Below, in pieces: positions 18,118 to 30,576 of a DNA stretch of 64,000 nucleotides (the stretch's first letter is position 1; each line of letters starts with the position of its first letter). This DNA is from Isochrysis galbana. Its lineage: Eukaryota; Haptophyta; Isochrysidales; Isochrysidaceae. A program made the position numbers and the translations under genes. Where the stretch lies: assembly GCA_018136815.1 (NCBI GenBank), contig CM030939.1, positions 3,093,419 to 3,157,418 on the forward strand, in the 5' to 3' direction. The notes beneath the pieces are model-generated. The model was not told where the DNA came from. It saw only the letters and a program-made list of their open reading frames with translations, and ran no database searches.

Positions 18118-20391
18118 TCACTCGTTGTATAGTCTACGACGCACAGTCGTGTCGCGCGAGACAGGCCGCCCATTCCTCGAACTACTGGATGCTGGTACCG
18201 CCAAAGGAGACGTCCCCACAGAACCGCTTCCGGAGGATGCGCGGGACGACCGCCGGGCAGAGGGCGGAAGGGTAGAATTAGGGGTAATGCCGAGCATACG
18301 AGCAGATCCTTTTGCCTCTGGCGTGGAAGTGATGCGTGAGTTTTTCGTTGCATGCGCTCGAATGCTGTCGCCCGCAGCTTGTGAAGAGGGTGCAGAAGCG
18401 CCATAGCGCGTCTTCTCGTCCTCGGGCGTGGGCGATCGCGCTAGGGCGAAGGCCAGCTGACGAAGGAGCCGTCGATTCACGGTCATCTCGCAAAACGGGT
18501 ACGAGAAAGGTGGATGGGCAAGCTCGCCGCCGGCACAGTCGTATGCCACGCACAGGCCTTGCAGTGCCCTCAGTAATGGCAGCCGCCGGGCTTCGACTGC
18601 TGCTGCGCGCGTTCTCTCGGATATGCGCCACTGGCCACCTGCGGGCACATCGGTAGGTGCCACTCCAGAGCATTGCAAAAGTTCTAGCTTGAGCCGAGCG
18701 TGGGCTTTGCGGAGTAGCTCGTCCACGGAGGATGAAATGCACGACGAGCCTTCCGAGATGTGCGCAACGTTACGTGCGGATTTGACTGCGCGTTGAATCT
18801 ATTATTCATGAAATGCCGCGAAGTGGGAGGGGGGGGGCCAATCAGTGAAGAGTGTGAGCACACTTATCTGGCGTTGCGGCAACCGGCCGCTATCCACAGG
18901 CCTCCCGTTTGACTGCGCTTGCAGGTAGTTGATTAAGTTCTCTCAAGGGCATCGCTCGAGGTTTCATCTTGCTAACTGTGCTGAGCTTCGTATAGCCCAT
19001 TCACCTACAAGCATATACGGCACCACCATGATTCTACGATCCCGACCCAGGGGTGTCTCACCTCGGCAACTCCAGCCTCGTTGAGGGTAAAGATGATTCC
19101 TTTTATTTGCGCAAGAATCAGGCGTGCCTCGTCATCTTCTCGCTGAGCGGTTGAGCGCGGATCTGACGAATTCGAAGCAGTCTGCCATCCATTTGATGGC
19201 GCAGTTGGGTGAGAAAGTGTGGGATGGCAACGATGCGGGGCTGCGACGACAAGCAGGTGAGTAGATGCACTTTTAGCCCACATGTGCGCATAGTTGCCCG
19301 CACACTGGGACGGTCTCACCGAGAAGAATGATGCCGCATCAGAGCCGGTAGTCTCCATACAACCACCCAGAAGAGCGGTCGCAGTCGATGCTGCGGAGGC
19401 GCGCTCCGCGGCCGCCGCTTCCGCAACAGCTGCCGCCGCTTCTGCCATGCCTTCATTGATGAAGCACGGGCTAGTCCGATGCGCCTGTCCTGCCCCAGTG
19501 GCAGCGGAAGCAATCGAGAGAAGCCGCGACCATATTGGGCGAGCGACGGTCGTACCCGCCTTTGATGGTGAGCTTGGGAGGCTGCTGTAGCCAGAGCCCT
19601 GCACGTCCTCGGCAGTGAGACGCACCTGGTCGCGAATGGGCGGGAACTTCCACAGGGATGAGATTGGGGCGTCACCAACCAGGTTCATATGCTTTGAGCG
19701 GCTGCGGCATGGTGGTCTTACCTGCTCAGCGGTCTGAGCGAGCGCTTCCGCACGGTTTCTGGCGCTCACGATTGTAGCCGTGTCGACGTGCGACTCCAAT
19801 AGAGTGGTGTACGCCTCGAGCATATCTAATCGCCTATCCAGTGGAATTGTGGGTGGATGGGGGTCACGTGCCAAGCGCACATGCAAATGGCAGAGGGCTC
19901 GTATCTCAGTACACCAAGCGCAGCGACGATGACTACCGTAGAGAAAGGCCCCGTGCGCTCGCCGCGTGGCATTCACACCTCTCCGCCGCATGCTGCTCTG
20001 CTTTGCTGAGGCCAAAGCCGCTGAGTGGCTCTCTCTCTCTCTGCTCCTGATCCCGTTCTCCAAGGAACTGGCGGAAGTCGGGGTCGGCGGCGATGTGTGG
20101 CAGGCGGAGGCACTGTCTCAGGAACTTCTGGAGCTGCACCCGCCGGCTCTCCACCACAAGCGGGTGAGAACCGGCGAGGGGGACTCTCCATGGGAGCGGT
20201 GGCGGTGGCTGAGATGGGAAGGCGGCCTTGAGCTGGCTGTGGAGCGCGAGGAAGGCGGAGTAGCGGCGGCGGACGTGCCAGCGGAGGCGCTCGCACCGCA
20301 CGCTCAACGTGTACGTCGTGAAGTCCCCTGCCGTTACGCGTGTCACGCCGGTGAGCTCGACGTCGAGCGGCGGCGCGCCGGAGCTCGCCAT
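18118..20391 (-). CDS. PX-domain (phox homology) phosphoinositide-binding protein
   Basis: Five exons on the minus strand: 20391-19979, 19932-19722, 19598-19320 (acceptor could instead be at 19625), 19181-19062 and 18798-18118. All joints keep frame (donors GTGTG, GTAAG, GTGAG, GTGAG; acceptors AG), giving about 567 residues. Residues 1-115 form a PX domain: VELTGVTRVTAGDFTTYTLS, the RRYSAFLALHSQL motif with the lipid-contact arginine, the Pro-rich PLPWRVPL loop, and RRVQLQKFLRQCLR ending ADPDFRQFLG. After this comes a helical segment (LDMLEAYTTLLESHVDTATI), then Ser/Ala-rich linker, a short helix (LILAQIKGIIFTLNEAG) and a Ser-rich tail. PX domains bind PI3P on endosomes; a sorting-nexin-like trafficking role is inferred. 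No BAR domain is clear. The first intron is only 46 nt. Confidence 0.75.
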
Positions 20392-20620
20392 CCCTCTCTC
20401 TCTCCGTCTCTCTCTCTCTCTCTCTCTCTCCCTCTCTCTCCCCCCGACCCCTTCCTCTCTCTTTTCCATCGGAATCAAGAATCAATTACTACTCTCTCCT
20501 GATGTCCTTCCTTCTCCTCTCTCTCCTCTCTCCTCTCTCTGGTCTCCTCTCCCCTCTCTCCTCCCGTCTTCCATTCAACTTTTTCCCGTTGCCGTTTTCC
20601 ACACGCGCTGTCATTCACAC
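20392..20620. repeat. CT-rich tract at the PX gene start
   Basis: The plus strand is CT dinucleotide and C/T-rich, so the PX transcript leader would be GA-rich. An in-frame ATG further up would add only a Glu/Arg repeat, so I placed the start at the first ATG outside it (20391). Confidence 0.75.
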
Positions 20621-21204
20621 CATGTTCACACTGCTTCTTCTTCTCCCCCTTTCTTCCCGTCAATCCTCGTGAATGGACCGTCCCCTCCTCCCCCTCCTCG
20701 TCATCTCTAGTGAGTACAAGAGGAGCTGCGGAAGTTCGTTAGGGAATCCGCGCGCACTCGTTCACCTAGAGGGCGATCCTACCCCCCCCCCCCCCCGTTC
20801 CCGTCTAGAGCCACAAGACAATCGCAAAAAAAAAAGGCGTACACTCGTACTCCGTCAGAGTTTTACTGTTGATTGTTGTGTTAGTATAAACCTTAGTGCT
20901 GCGGGACCGTAGCTTTTGCAGGTAAAGGGGGGCCTTGTACACTTCCTCTTCGTGTGTTCCCTTTTTTAGGTTTTCCCGCGCGACTCCCTCTCCATCGCTC
21001 CGTCGCCGCGCCCCAGTTCCAGTTCAACTCCAGTTCCCCTCTCCCTCGCATCGTCCCGAATCGGTCCGTCTCCCCTCTCCGCCTCTCCCCGGTTCCCCCC
21101 GCGAAAGCCCTCTCCTTCCTCTCCCTTCCCGTCTTTCGCCGAGTCCCCGAGTGCGAGTGCTTCCTTGAGTTTCCGGCCTCCTTTTGTCGTCTATTTCTTT
21201 CCCG
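20621..21204. other. Intergenic, no gene seen
   Basis: C/T-rich on the plus strand with a 15-C run near 20780 and an A run near 20826. Short Pro/Ser/Leu-rich frames only. Confidence 0.55.
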
Positions 21205-21210
21205 CGCGGT

Positions 21211-21745
21211 CAACTATAAGTTCATACTAGTACTTAGTTCGACCATGGGGGGGGCAAGGGGGCACGAGCCCCCCCCCCTCTCCACTCCTCCCCTGCCGTA
21301 GGGGAGGAAGCACTCATGCTCATGGCATGCCTGATGGCTTGCCAGGAGCACACTGCACACTGCCATGCTGACATGCTGACCCATCCTCCTCCCCACAAGC
21401 TCGCCTGAATCGCGCGTCGCGCGTCCTGGTCCTGGCCCGGCGTGGCCAGCCCATCGCTCCAACCCCTCCTCCCCCCCTGGTCGACAGGCAGACAAGTGCG
21501 GACAGGGGGACCCAGAGGCGCAGGAGCGCCAGCGAGGGAGAGGCAGGGGAGGCCAAGGCCCAGTCCCAGCCTCCTCTGCCCCCCTGAGCTGGCCTCCAGG
21601 TGCCAGGTGCCTCCAGGGGCCGCCAGAGGGCAGCTGCAGGCCTGCCGCAGGCGCGCCATCGTGCGTGCCGCAGGAGAGGGGAGAGAGCGCGCGGAGAAGG
21701 AGGTTAGGCACGAGCGAGAGCTCCGCCCACCGGAAAATCGGTAAG
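21211..21745 (-). repeat. 500-bp GC-rich dispersed repeat R2, copy 1
   Basis: This copy is the inverse of 39284-39785. One end has GAGCTCTCGCTCCGCCCAC next to a TTTTCCGGTG block; the other has a G or C run, CCATGG and an AACTATAAG...TTAGTT near-palindrome. Between them are shared blocks such as CTGCGGCACGC and CAGCTGCCCTCTGG. Frames on both strands are probably by-products. The family is too GC-rich and too short to be autonomous. Confidence 0.75.
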
Positions 21746-21964
21746 TCTCGCGCCTGTTTACAGGATACGTCGAGACAGAGTCCGCCGCCAGCCCGGGAGG
21801 CGTAGGAGGAGGCTGCAACTCATCGGCCCCTGCATTTGCCCCAGATCTGAAAAGTGAACGCGTGTGTTGTTTGAGTCTTTCTTCCAACTCGTCGGTCCGC
21901 CCTCCAGCAAAGACAGGTCTCACACTGTGCCCTCCACACAGCCATCAGATTCCACTCCAACCAT

Positions 21965-22204
21965 TTGGATATAGGGGGGGGGATGTCCTCCTGTGCTCCC
22001 TCCAGCAAGAAGGATGTCTCCTGCTGCATCTGTGGTCTAGAATGCTGTCATTCGACTCGATGGAGAGCAAGCTTGCTATCCTGCACGATTCGTGGATGGG
22101 CTTGTGAAAACTGCTTTGAGGCGATGATGATCCCAGCATCCAAGTGTCAGAAGCCAGATGCTGAGCTTCCCGTTGGGCGACGATCACTCAAGTATCAGTC
22201 ATGA
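21965..22204 (+). CDS. Small Cys-rich open frame, uncharacterised
   Basis: An 80-codon frame starts ATG-like at 21965 and contains VSCCICGLECCHSTR, then SCTIRGWACENCF. The spacing (CxxC, CCH, then C-x6-C-x2-C) looks like a zinc-binding fold but matches no family I can name. It sits between two dispersed repeats and may be a fragment of a mobile element or chance. Confidence 0.2.
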   Translation: MDIGGGMSSCAPSSKKDVSCCICGLECCHSTRWRASLLSCTIRGWACENCFEAMMIPASKCQKPDAELPVGRRSLKYQS

Positions 22205-22329
22205 AGACTGGAAAAAGATTATTTCGGGAGGTCTTTAACGTCAAAAAACGTCAGGTAAATCGGACCCCTTCGTTCAGGCTGACATCGCCACGAGCAACAT
22301 CGTCATGAACAGCGCGTCCGCGCACCGGC

Positions 22330-22770
22330 GGGGGCGGGAGCCTTCCTCGTGTAGGCTGATGGTGATTGAATGCTTTTCTATGCTGTGGGTGATGGTGATT
22401 GAGCGCTTCTCGCCTTTGTGATTGTACGCGTTTCCATGCTGGATGGTGATTGGCGCGCTGATCGCCTTTGAATAGGGTGATGGAACGGGTTTGGTCCGTG
22501 TTCTTGTACATATTTTTGTGTCACGCACCAACTCGAGCGGGATGCAGCATACCCTCTTGCCAAACGAGTGGGTTGGATAGCTACCCTCATGATCCCCACG
22601 ATCTTCCGCGATTGAACGCTTTTCCATGTGTAGGCTGATGGTGATTGAACGCTTTTCCATGCGCCATGCGGTGGGGGTGATGGCGATTGAACGCGTTCCA
22701 CGTGTAGGCTGATGGTGATTGAACGCGCTTTTCTTTGATGTGGGTGATGGTGATTGAGCGCTTCTCGCCT
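22330..22770 (-). repeat. GCGTTCAATCACCATCA repeat array, copy 2
   Basis: On the minus strand the GAAAAGCGTTCAATCACCAT module and its two spacer types recur about eight times. It is nearly identical over about 75 bp to 4594-4670, including the flank GGCGAGAAGCGCTCAATCACC. A non-repetitive stretch at 22440-22600 divides it in two. Confidence 0.75.
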
Positions 22771-22904
22771 AACGATCGTCACAATGGGCGCAAGGGAACC
22801 CTTACTTACCAATAAGGAGAGAAGGAGAGGTGTGGGTGTGGGTGTTGTTGGCCTATAACCTTTCTAGCTCATGAGAGTCAGAGGGTAGAGGATGGATGCT
22901 ACAA

Positions 22905-23035
22905 TAACGTATTTTTACTTTTTGCGGTATGCATATTTTTTACATATTTGTGCACATTTTGTGTACATATTTCATATTTCGATTTCGACATATTTTTACT
23001 ACATATTTGGGCACGATTTTGTACATATTTTTACC
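22905..23035. repeat. AT-rich TACATATTT array
   Basis: The motif TACATATTT or ACATATTTT recurs about seven times at irregular spacing, separated by GTGCACATTT or GGGCACGATT. It stands out against the GC-rich surroundings. Confidence 0.7.
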
Positions 23036-23036
23036 A

Positions 23037-23190
23037 AGGCCTACAAGGGAGGCGACAAAGGAGGCGAGGGCAAAGAGGGCGAATGGGCGAACGTAGGATC
23101 CTGCGACGGTGACTAGCGACTAGCCTGCAAGGAGGGGACATAGAAACGCAACAACTTCTAAAACAAAAAGGTCGATCGCGGATGCGACAT
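23037..23190 (+). repeat. Dispersed repeat R3, tail fragment
   Basis: It matches the end of the repeat at 14990-15125 (GGAGGCGACAAAGGAGGCGA through AACAAAAAGGTCGATCGCGG), on the same strand. Confidence 0.75.
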
Positions 23191-24516
23191 GAACACGCCA
23201 CACACCAGCTTTCAAGATTTCGGATCAACGGTGGGCGCGAACGCGTGGGGCCGGGCCAGGAGGCTTTGGGGGTTAGAGGCAGGCCCGGAACGGCCCGGTC
23301 GCGACCGGCATGTCGCGCCGCACGGCCATTTGAGGAGCTGCACCTCCAGGCGTCCAAGAGAGCGCTTGTCGCTTGTCGACGTCAATCAGGGCCGGCCATG
23401 GCCATGGGCGTCGGGCCGGATCGAATCGAGGCATTCCTGCGGTGCGAGGGGCCAGGACGGGTTATTAGTACGAGTGTGTGCGACCCTTAAGAACCAGCGT
23501 GCGAGCTACTAGTGACCCCCCACCCTGCTCGCGAGAGCTCTCGGTTCTGCATGGCCACCACCTCCACCTCCAGGCCATTCTTTGTTCGGTCGATCGCGGG
23601 CGATCGGTCGTCGCGGAAGCTCCGCGTTTCTAAGAGTGATGCGCCCCACATTCACCACTCTGATTCCCTCCCGTGAGCGCCCGCCTCAATCTCCCAAAAT
23701 AGACCGGCACGAGCGGGGGAAGGTAGGGGGGTCCCTCACCGACGCCATTGCCATTCGTGGGGCGGGAGGGGGTCGTTCGGAGGGGGGAGGGAGAGGGAGT
23801 TGCCGGGGCAGGTAGGGGGAGACCCTGCGGAATCCTTGGACACCCAGGGGAGGTGGAAAATAGTGGTTCCAATGAGTGAGTGACCGAGCTACTATCGGGG
23901 GCCCCCGATAGCTCCTGGGGGGCGTTGGCTCCTGGGGTTAACATATGATGGGGGCGATGGGGCCAGTCGGCAAAAAGAAAAGGCTCCGCTGCCCCTGTCC
24001 CTTTTCGCGCGGTGGAACCTCTTGCCCCTTCCGACCCCTTCGTGGGAACCTCTCGGAAACTTCTCGGCTCCCCGTCCGCCGCCAGACGACGCTTCCATGA
24101 CCTTCTTCTCCTCTCTCTCTCCCTCTCCTCCTCTCTATGAACAGGGTTCCCTCTCTCTTCTTCCCGTTGCTCTCTTCTCTCTCCTCTTCGCCTCTTTTTC
24201 TACTGCTCTCCGTTCTCCTCCCGCCTCCGCCTGTCAAAGTTTTCAAGGGACCACCCGTAGTAATGAATACCTCATTATCCCTTGGTCGGGTTCGGCGTAG
24301 TGAGTTGTAAGGGGAACCAAGTGGAACTCCCCATCCGTCTCAGTGCCGCTTTCCATATTTCCTCATTTTTCTAAAGGTACCAAGGGCGAGAAGTCGTTCT
24401 CGCTCCGAGCGAGCACAAGAGAAAATGCTTTTTCTTCATTCGCAGATCGTCCCGCTGAGCCTTGGGGCAAAAGGAAAAAGGTCGCATTTCCACGGTTCCT
24501 CCGTCTCTCCCTCCCT
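23191..24516. other. Intergenic, no gene supported
   Basis: Overlapping frames at 23180-23510 and 23580-24250 lack motifs. 23890-23940 carries the palindrome ATCGGGGGCCCCCGAT and the GGGGGGCGTTGGCTC block shared with 16300. Confidence 0.55.
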
Positions 24517-25200
<684 letters not shown>

Positions 25201-25724
25201 ACCCGCGCGGTCCCTCCTCCTCCGTCTTCCTCACGAGGCACAGGCCCCTTCTCTTCCCTACCCAGTGGTGATTTCTAACGGTACCTCGCCGGTCCGTCGG
25301 CGCACTGCGGTCGACTCGCGGTGCGCGCCGGTGCCGCACGGCCCCCCCCCTCTCCCTTCTCCCCCCCCCTCTCCCTCTCGCTTTGCGCGACTGACTCGGT
25401 TGCTCTCTCTCTTTCTCGCCGCGCACCACTCCCTTCTCCCCCATCTCTCCCTCCCTCCCTTCCTCTCTCACGCTCTGACGGTCCTCTGTGGCTCCTCCGC
25501 AGGTAACCACCTCTCTGCTCAGACAGAGGGAGCCAACCAGGTAGAGAGAGGTAGAGAGCGACAGAGAGACAGAGCTAAAACGGGTCAGCAAGAAGGACAA
25601 ACTCGACACGCGCGAGAGGCGCCGGGAGTGCATAGCTGACCGCTCTTACCTGGCAGGCTTCACACACACAGCGGGAGCAAGCCTTCGCACAGCAAAAGGT
25701 ACAGCGCAGAGGGAGAGGGAAGTG

Positions 25725-27351
25725 ATGCGGAGTAGTTTTCTCCGGGTAACAGCGCTGCTTGCCGCGCTCGGGGCTGCACATTCCGTCACATTCGGGCAGC
25801 AGAGGAAAGTGGCCAACAAGCTGGCCGTGGGCAAGCCAGCGCAAAAGGCAGCCAAGACGCCCACCAAAGTGCCGGAGGATGTGCTCGACGTCTCCAGAAC
25901 GGAGGACACGGTGTGTTGCCTTTGGGCATGGCCTATCTGTAGGGTAGCCCACTCACTAGCCCAGTCACTCTTAACGCGGCTGAATATCTTATCGTTATCC
26001 GCTTTTCTCCCGGTGCAGGTACACCAGCTCAACCGGGTGCACTTGGATCGGCACCGCTGTCATTCCGTGCTGACTGATGCGCCTCCAGCGACTGATCCCT
26101 TTGCGCTTGTCGCCGCCGACCTTGAGCCTCTGGGCACGGTCGTTCGAGATGAGCTTGACGCCGAATCGCTAACGCTCCGTGACTCAGCACAGCACTTTTT
26201 CGGGAAAGGGCGAGCGAGGGAGGGCAAGCGAGTGCGGCCAGTCCTGGTGCTCTTGGTTGGTGCCACCACCGCCCTAAATTCCCCAAAACGGGAGGCTGAG
26301 ACAGAGCTAGACGATGAGGCACGAGCCGCGGCTGCAGAGGACGCCTTCACGAAGCGTAAGCAGCTGGCGGCGATCACAGAGATGATCCACACAGCGTCGC
26401 TCATCCACGATGACGTCCTCGATGCGGCGGATACACGACGTGGGGATGCGGCAGTCCACCGGCTCTACTCGACCAAGGCTGCGGTGCTCTCGGGGGATTT
26501 TCTGCTGGCTCGTGCATCCGTGATGCTAGCGCGGATGGGGCACGCGCAGGTCGTGCGGGAGATGTCCAAGAGCCTGGAGGCACTAGTGCAGGGGGAGCTG
26601 ATGCAGCTGAAGAGCTCGGCAGAAGAGCGCCTTTCGCTTGAGTGAGCGGCGACCTGCACACGACCTGCGATGGCGATATGGCTGTGCTGCTCTCTGTCTC
26701 TTCACGATGCATTCCCTCTGCCCCCTTCTGACTCCAGGTACTACTTGACCAAATCGTACTGCAAGACGGCCTCCTTGATGGCGTTCTCTTGCAAGAGCGC
26801 CGCTCTGCTCTCGGGACATCCTCTGAATTCTGAGACCACGATCGCTGCCGAAAAGTTTGGGTATCACTTTGGGCTTGCCTTCCAAGTCATTGACGATCTT
26901 CTCGACTTCACGGCGACGGACGAGCAGCTGGGCAAGCCAGGGCTACAAGACATGTCGCTCGGTGTGGCTCGCCCCGCTGTGCTGCTCCTAGTGCCGTTTG
27001 CCGTGAGCTAGCTTGAAGGGATGGGAGCTCCGCCAAGTGCTTGGCGCTCAAGCGCGAACGCCCTCACTTGCTGCCGGCTCACCATGTGCAGGCCTTTCAA
27101 CAGCCCCCGTGCTGTACGCGGCAGAGGAGTTCCCGGAGCTGAAGGAACTCATTCAGCGTAAGTTTGGGGATGAAGGCGACGTTGCCGCCGCCTGCGACAT
27201 CGTGATGCGCTCTAAGGGCTTGCAACGGACTAAGGACCTTGCAGCCTTCCACGCTCAGGCGGCGGTCGATGCATGCTGTTCGATGCCGGAGTGCCCTGAG
27301 CGAGAGGGTCTGGTCAATTTGTGCCATGTTGTGCTTTCTCGTTCCTCATGA
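25725..27351 (+). CDS. Polyprenyl (solanesyl-type) diphosphate synthase, plastid-directed
   Basis: Four exons: 25725-25910, 26019-26641, 26738-26961 and 27092-27351; all joints keep frame, giving 430 residues. It is a trans-prenyltransferase. The first Asp-rich motif is LIHDDVLD (DDVLD 193-197), preceded by GKRVRPVLVLL; the second is VIDDLLDF (DDLLD 322-326), followed by GKPGLQDMSLG, whose Gly is split by the intron, and LSTAPVLYA. The family condenses IPP onto allylic diphosphates to make the long side chain of plastoquinone or ubiquinone. The N-terminus (MRSSFLRVTALLAALGAAHS then VTF and a basic stretch) looks like a signal peptide plus transit peptide, fitting import into a secondary plastid and so plastoquinone synthesis. 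A residue insertion (ALNSPKREAETELDDEARAA) precedes the first motif. Confidence 0.88.
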
Positions 27352-28544
27352 CGGTCCGCCGGATTGCACTTCACTCTCGGGAATGCTGCCCGCTCACGTG
27401 GTGGGCACGTTGTGGGAAAGACCGCTGTATTGATCACGCATTGCTCGCTCCCCAAAGTTCCTCCCAACTCGAGACGAGAAACGAGGAGCAACATGCTGCG
27501 TCACTGCAGCCTGAGCGGCGAGACGCCTACATGTGAATGTCGCGATGACCACATGCACGCAGCGTTGGCCCGAGTGACGACCGGGCTTTGGCATGAGACG
27601 TCGTAAAGTTGCCACATGGCTTGTATATCCGGTGGGCTACTTTGCGGCCCGGACATTTGGTAAGATGTGGAGCTAAGCCCTCCGCCGGCATGATCTATGA
27701 GAGGCTCCGGCTAAGAGCATGAGGGCTGAGGCCTATGTCTTGGGAAATCTACCTCCATTGGCGCCGGTTTCCACGTGACGATGCCGCCGAGCTCATACTG
27801 CGAAGGCGATCTGGCTCGGGGTGCGCAATGCCATTGCTAGCTCGCGCACAAGCTGCTCGTTCGTTGGTTGGCTAGATCTCTTGGGGCAGGTGCGTGTGGA
27901 AGAGCGGAGGCGAGGGATACCACGCGTTGGTCTTGATATTGGGGGTTTTGAGCTCTGAAATACGCGATGACTGAGAAACGAATATGATGAGATTGGCATG
28001 TGAAGATGAAGGAATGCTCATGTGGTGGAGCGAAAGTGATGAGTGCACAAAGGCCATGTGCAATGTTCGCAAACTATCTTTAAATAGAAGGGTCATGGTG
28101 CGCGTGCCGCTCCTCTCCCTACACCCACCCACCACGCCGACCGATCGGCCCATGGCGGAAGTCGTGCCGCTATTGCCGGCTTAGATAGAGCAGAGAGGTA
28201 GTACTAAGGTAGCGCCTCGAAAGGTGCGCACGAGCCGAGGCCAAGTGCCACCCCCGCAAACAGCCCCCCACATCTAGGCGGGCAAGCAGGGTGCTTTATG
28301 CTTTATTTTTATTGGGGATAAAAAATTACCATCTCAGCTAGAATTGAAGGAATTTCAGGATTTTTTTCTGTAGAACGTTCTCAATACTCACAATACGTAT
28401 TGCCAATCATCATCAACAACAACAATCAATTCAATACACAATACACCCAACTACGCAGCATAACCGGTATCCGGTATCCGGGGCCCATATTGGGACCCAG
28501 ACGCGTCGAGCGCTCCGCTTCTACTTCTGCCACCTTGGCCTTCT
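27352..28544. other. Intergenic with a hairpin module
   Basis: 3' flank of the prenyltransferase, then unremarkable sequence. At 28073-28100 CTATCTTTAAATAG is followed by ATGGTGCGCGTGCCG and a stretch resembling 13230-13300 (GCCGACCGATC). No gene is supported. Confidence 0.55.
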
Positions 28545-29854
28545 TGGTTGACTAGGGCCAGGTCAGAATTTCGTTTGAAACCCGCCCAAATTTCTTCGGA
28601 TATTTCGCTCGGATTTCGCGTTCACTGCCCCAAATTTCGCAAATATTTTGCGAGGCGCGAGCGCTCCCGCGCTCCCGCGCTAGCCTGACCTAGCTACCTA
28701 TACATAGCCATATAGCATATTTCATATATATAGCCCCGCCGCCGCTGCTATCTGTATTTGGCTACATGAATGGGCTTTTCACTTTTCACCTAGATAGAGC
28801 GAGGATTGACACTCATTGACTCTCGTTTGCGCAACGTTAATTATTAAAGTACTTGCACAATGACACACATCACACACGTACTCTACTAACGTATTACTCA
28901 CTCCTTACTCAAGGTCACCGGGGTGTGATTATACCGCAACATCAACCCACATTGAATCTGATCGGCCGAGGCACTCATTTGTCCATCTCCAAACATGATG
29001 GTCTGCGGTCTGCGGTCTGCGGATCGCGCTCGCGCTCTCTCGCTCTCTTCTCTCCGCCGCCCCCGCGGCTCCCCCCCCCCCTCTCCCGCCTTTACTACCC
29101 CTCCTCTCCCGCCCTTTCTTACCCCCCCTATCCCGCCCTTTCTTTACTCTTACTACCCCGGATGGGACAACAGGTACAAGGTCAACAGGTTTCGGGGGCC
29201 TCTTCCTATTAAGAGGACCTATTGACAGGTCGCAATAGGTCCGTAACAGGTCAAAATAAAACTCATTTTACTAATATTATAGATGTATGAGTATGTGATG
29301 TATATTATGAATATGATTGGCTTCTGACTTCTGAGCTAAGTTACTAGGGAGAGGAAGGGATCCGAGATGATTTGGGCGTGGCTACGATAGCGGTACCTAT
29401 AGTATAGGCCTATAGCCACGCGCGAGGCGAGAATATTGAAAGGTTTTTTTTTACCTATTACCTATTAACAGGTAACAGGTCTGGTAGGCCTCTTGACCTC
29501 TTAATAGAACCTATTAGAAGCCTATTGTCCCATCTGGGCTTACTACCCTACCCTCTCCCTCTCCCCTCTCTCTCCCGCCTCCCGCCCTTACTACTGACTA
29601 CCCCCCCCCCCCGCCCCCCGCCCTTCTCCCTAGGTATAGGAGCCCCCCTTCCCCTAAGTTAGGATATGGATATGGGGGATGGGGTGATGGGAGTGATGGG
29701 GGGGGGGGGGGGGGCTCCAGGAACCCCCAAATTTTGCGAGGGCGCTGCAGGAGCCCCCCAAATTTTGCGAAATTTCGCCCCGAAATCTGTGAGTAAACCC
29801 ACCCCCAAATTTTGAAAAAAAATTCCGAAATCCTGACCTGGGCCTATGGTTGAC
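28545..29854. mobile_element. hAT-like non-autonomous element with 8-bp TSD
   Basis: The element 28553-29846 (1294 bp) starts TAGGGCCAGGTCAGAATTTCG-type and ends with its inverse (CGAAATCCTGACC...GGCCTA), and is flanked by a perfect 8-bp duplication TGGTTGAC (28545-28552, 29847-29854). The 8-bp TSD and TAGGG start are hallmarks of the hAT superfamily. Subterminal DNA repeats CCCCAAATTT(T)GCG-like units. No transposase frame is seen; C/T tracts and a nested element fill the interior. Confidence 0.8.
29150..29547. mobile_element. Nested MITE-like element with 8-bp TSD
   Basis: 29158-29539 (382 bp) has inverted ends GATGGGACAACAGG / CCTATTGTCCCATC a few bases inside an 8-bp duplication TTACTACC (29150-29157, 29540-29547). 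The ends continue as AGGTC/AACAGGT-type short repeats in inverted order (TCCTATTAAGAGGACC on the left; GACCTCTTAATAG on the right). It lies inside the larger hAT-like element, so it inserted later. Non-coding. Confidence 0.75.
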
Positions 29855-30576
29855 ACGCTGGGCGACCTCACACGTAGACGCTTCGTCTTCATCCGTCATC
29901 CGCGACGTCAAGACGCTTGGCGTATTGATTGTGTCGCCGCAAGAGCTTACTTACTGCTAGCGCTCCGATCTTTAGTCTTTAGAACCAACGACAGGAGCAC
30001 TCCCTCGAAATGAGCTCAAATCTGACTGACCCTAGTGGCGCATGCGCTCGAGATGGCGGAAAGGCTCGCCTGAACACAAACAAGCTCTTCGACCCCGACC
30101 TAGGCCTTGGCCAAAATGTCCGGACAGTCAACAAGACATTTGGGACTGTTTTGTCAGAAGGACATGCCCCGAAATGTCCCGGGACATTTGGGTGCCCCCT
30201 GGGGGTGGCGCGCGCGAAAATGCGCGCGGGAACTGTTTTACCAGTAGATCGTCAATATCACTACACTGGGCGGGAAAGCGGGAGTCCTGATAGGCTGATA
30301 GGTCGCCTGGCTGCGTTTATGTGATAAACAAAAGCTCGTTTACGTAATTCACGAGCCACGAGCCTTGGCCTCGGTCGCAATACCCGGTGACTGCTCTGGC
30401 GCTCTGGCGCGCCGGCGCCGGCGCGCTGGCGCCAGCAGCGGGCATGGAGAGATGGAGAGAGGTGAGGAGGCTGCTGCCCCCCCCCCCTGTAGCATCCGCG
30501 AAAGTCGCGTTCCGTCAAAAGAGGACCACAATCTGTTTTCTTTTTAGTTATGAACAATAGTGGTACAAAACAAGGC
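29855..30576. other. Intergenic; palindromic ACATTTGGG-type repeats
   Basis: 30110-30200 carries repeated AAATGTCC(C)GGGACATTT palindromes. 30400-30430 is a GGCGCGCCGGCGCCGGCGCG-like palindromic stretch. No gene is supported. Confidence 0.55.
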
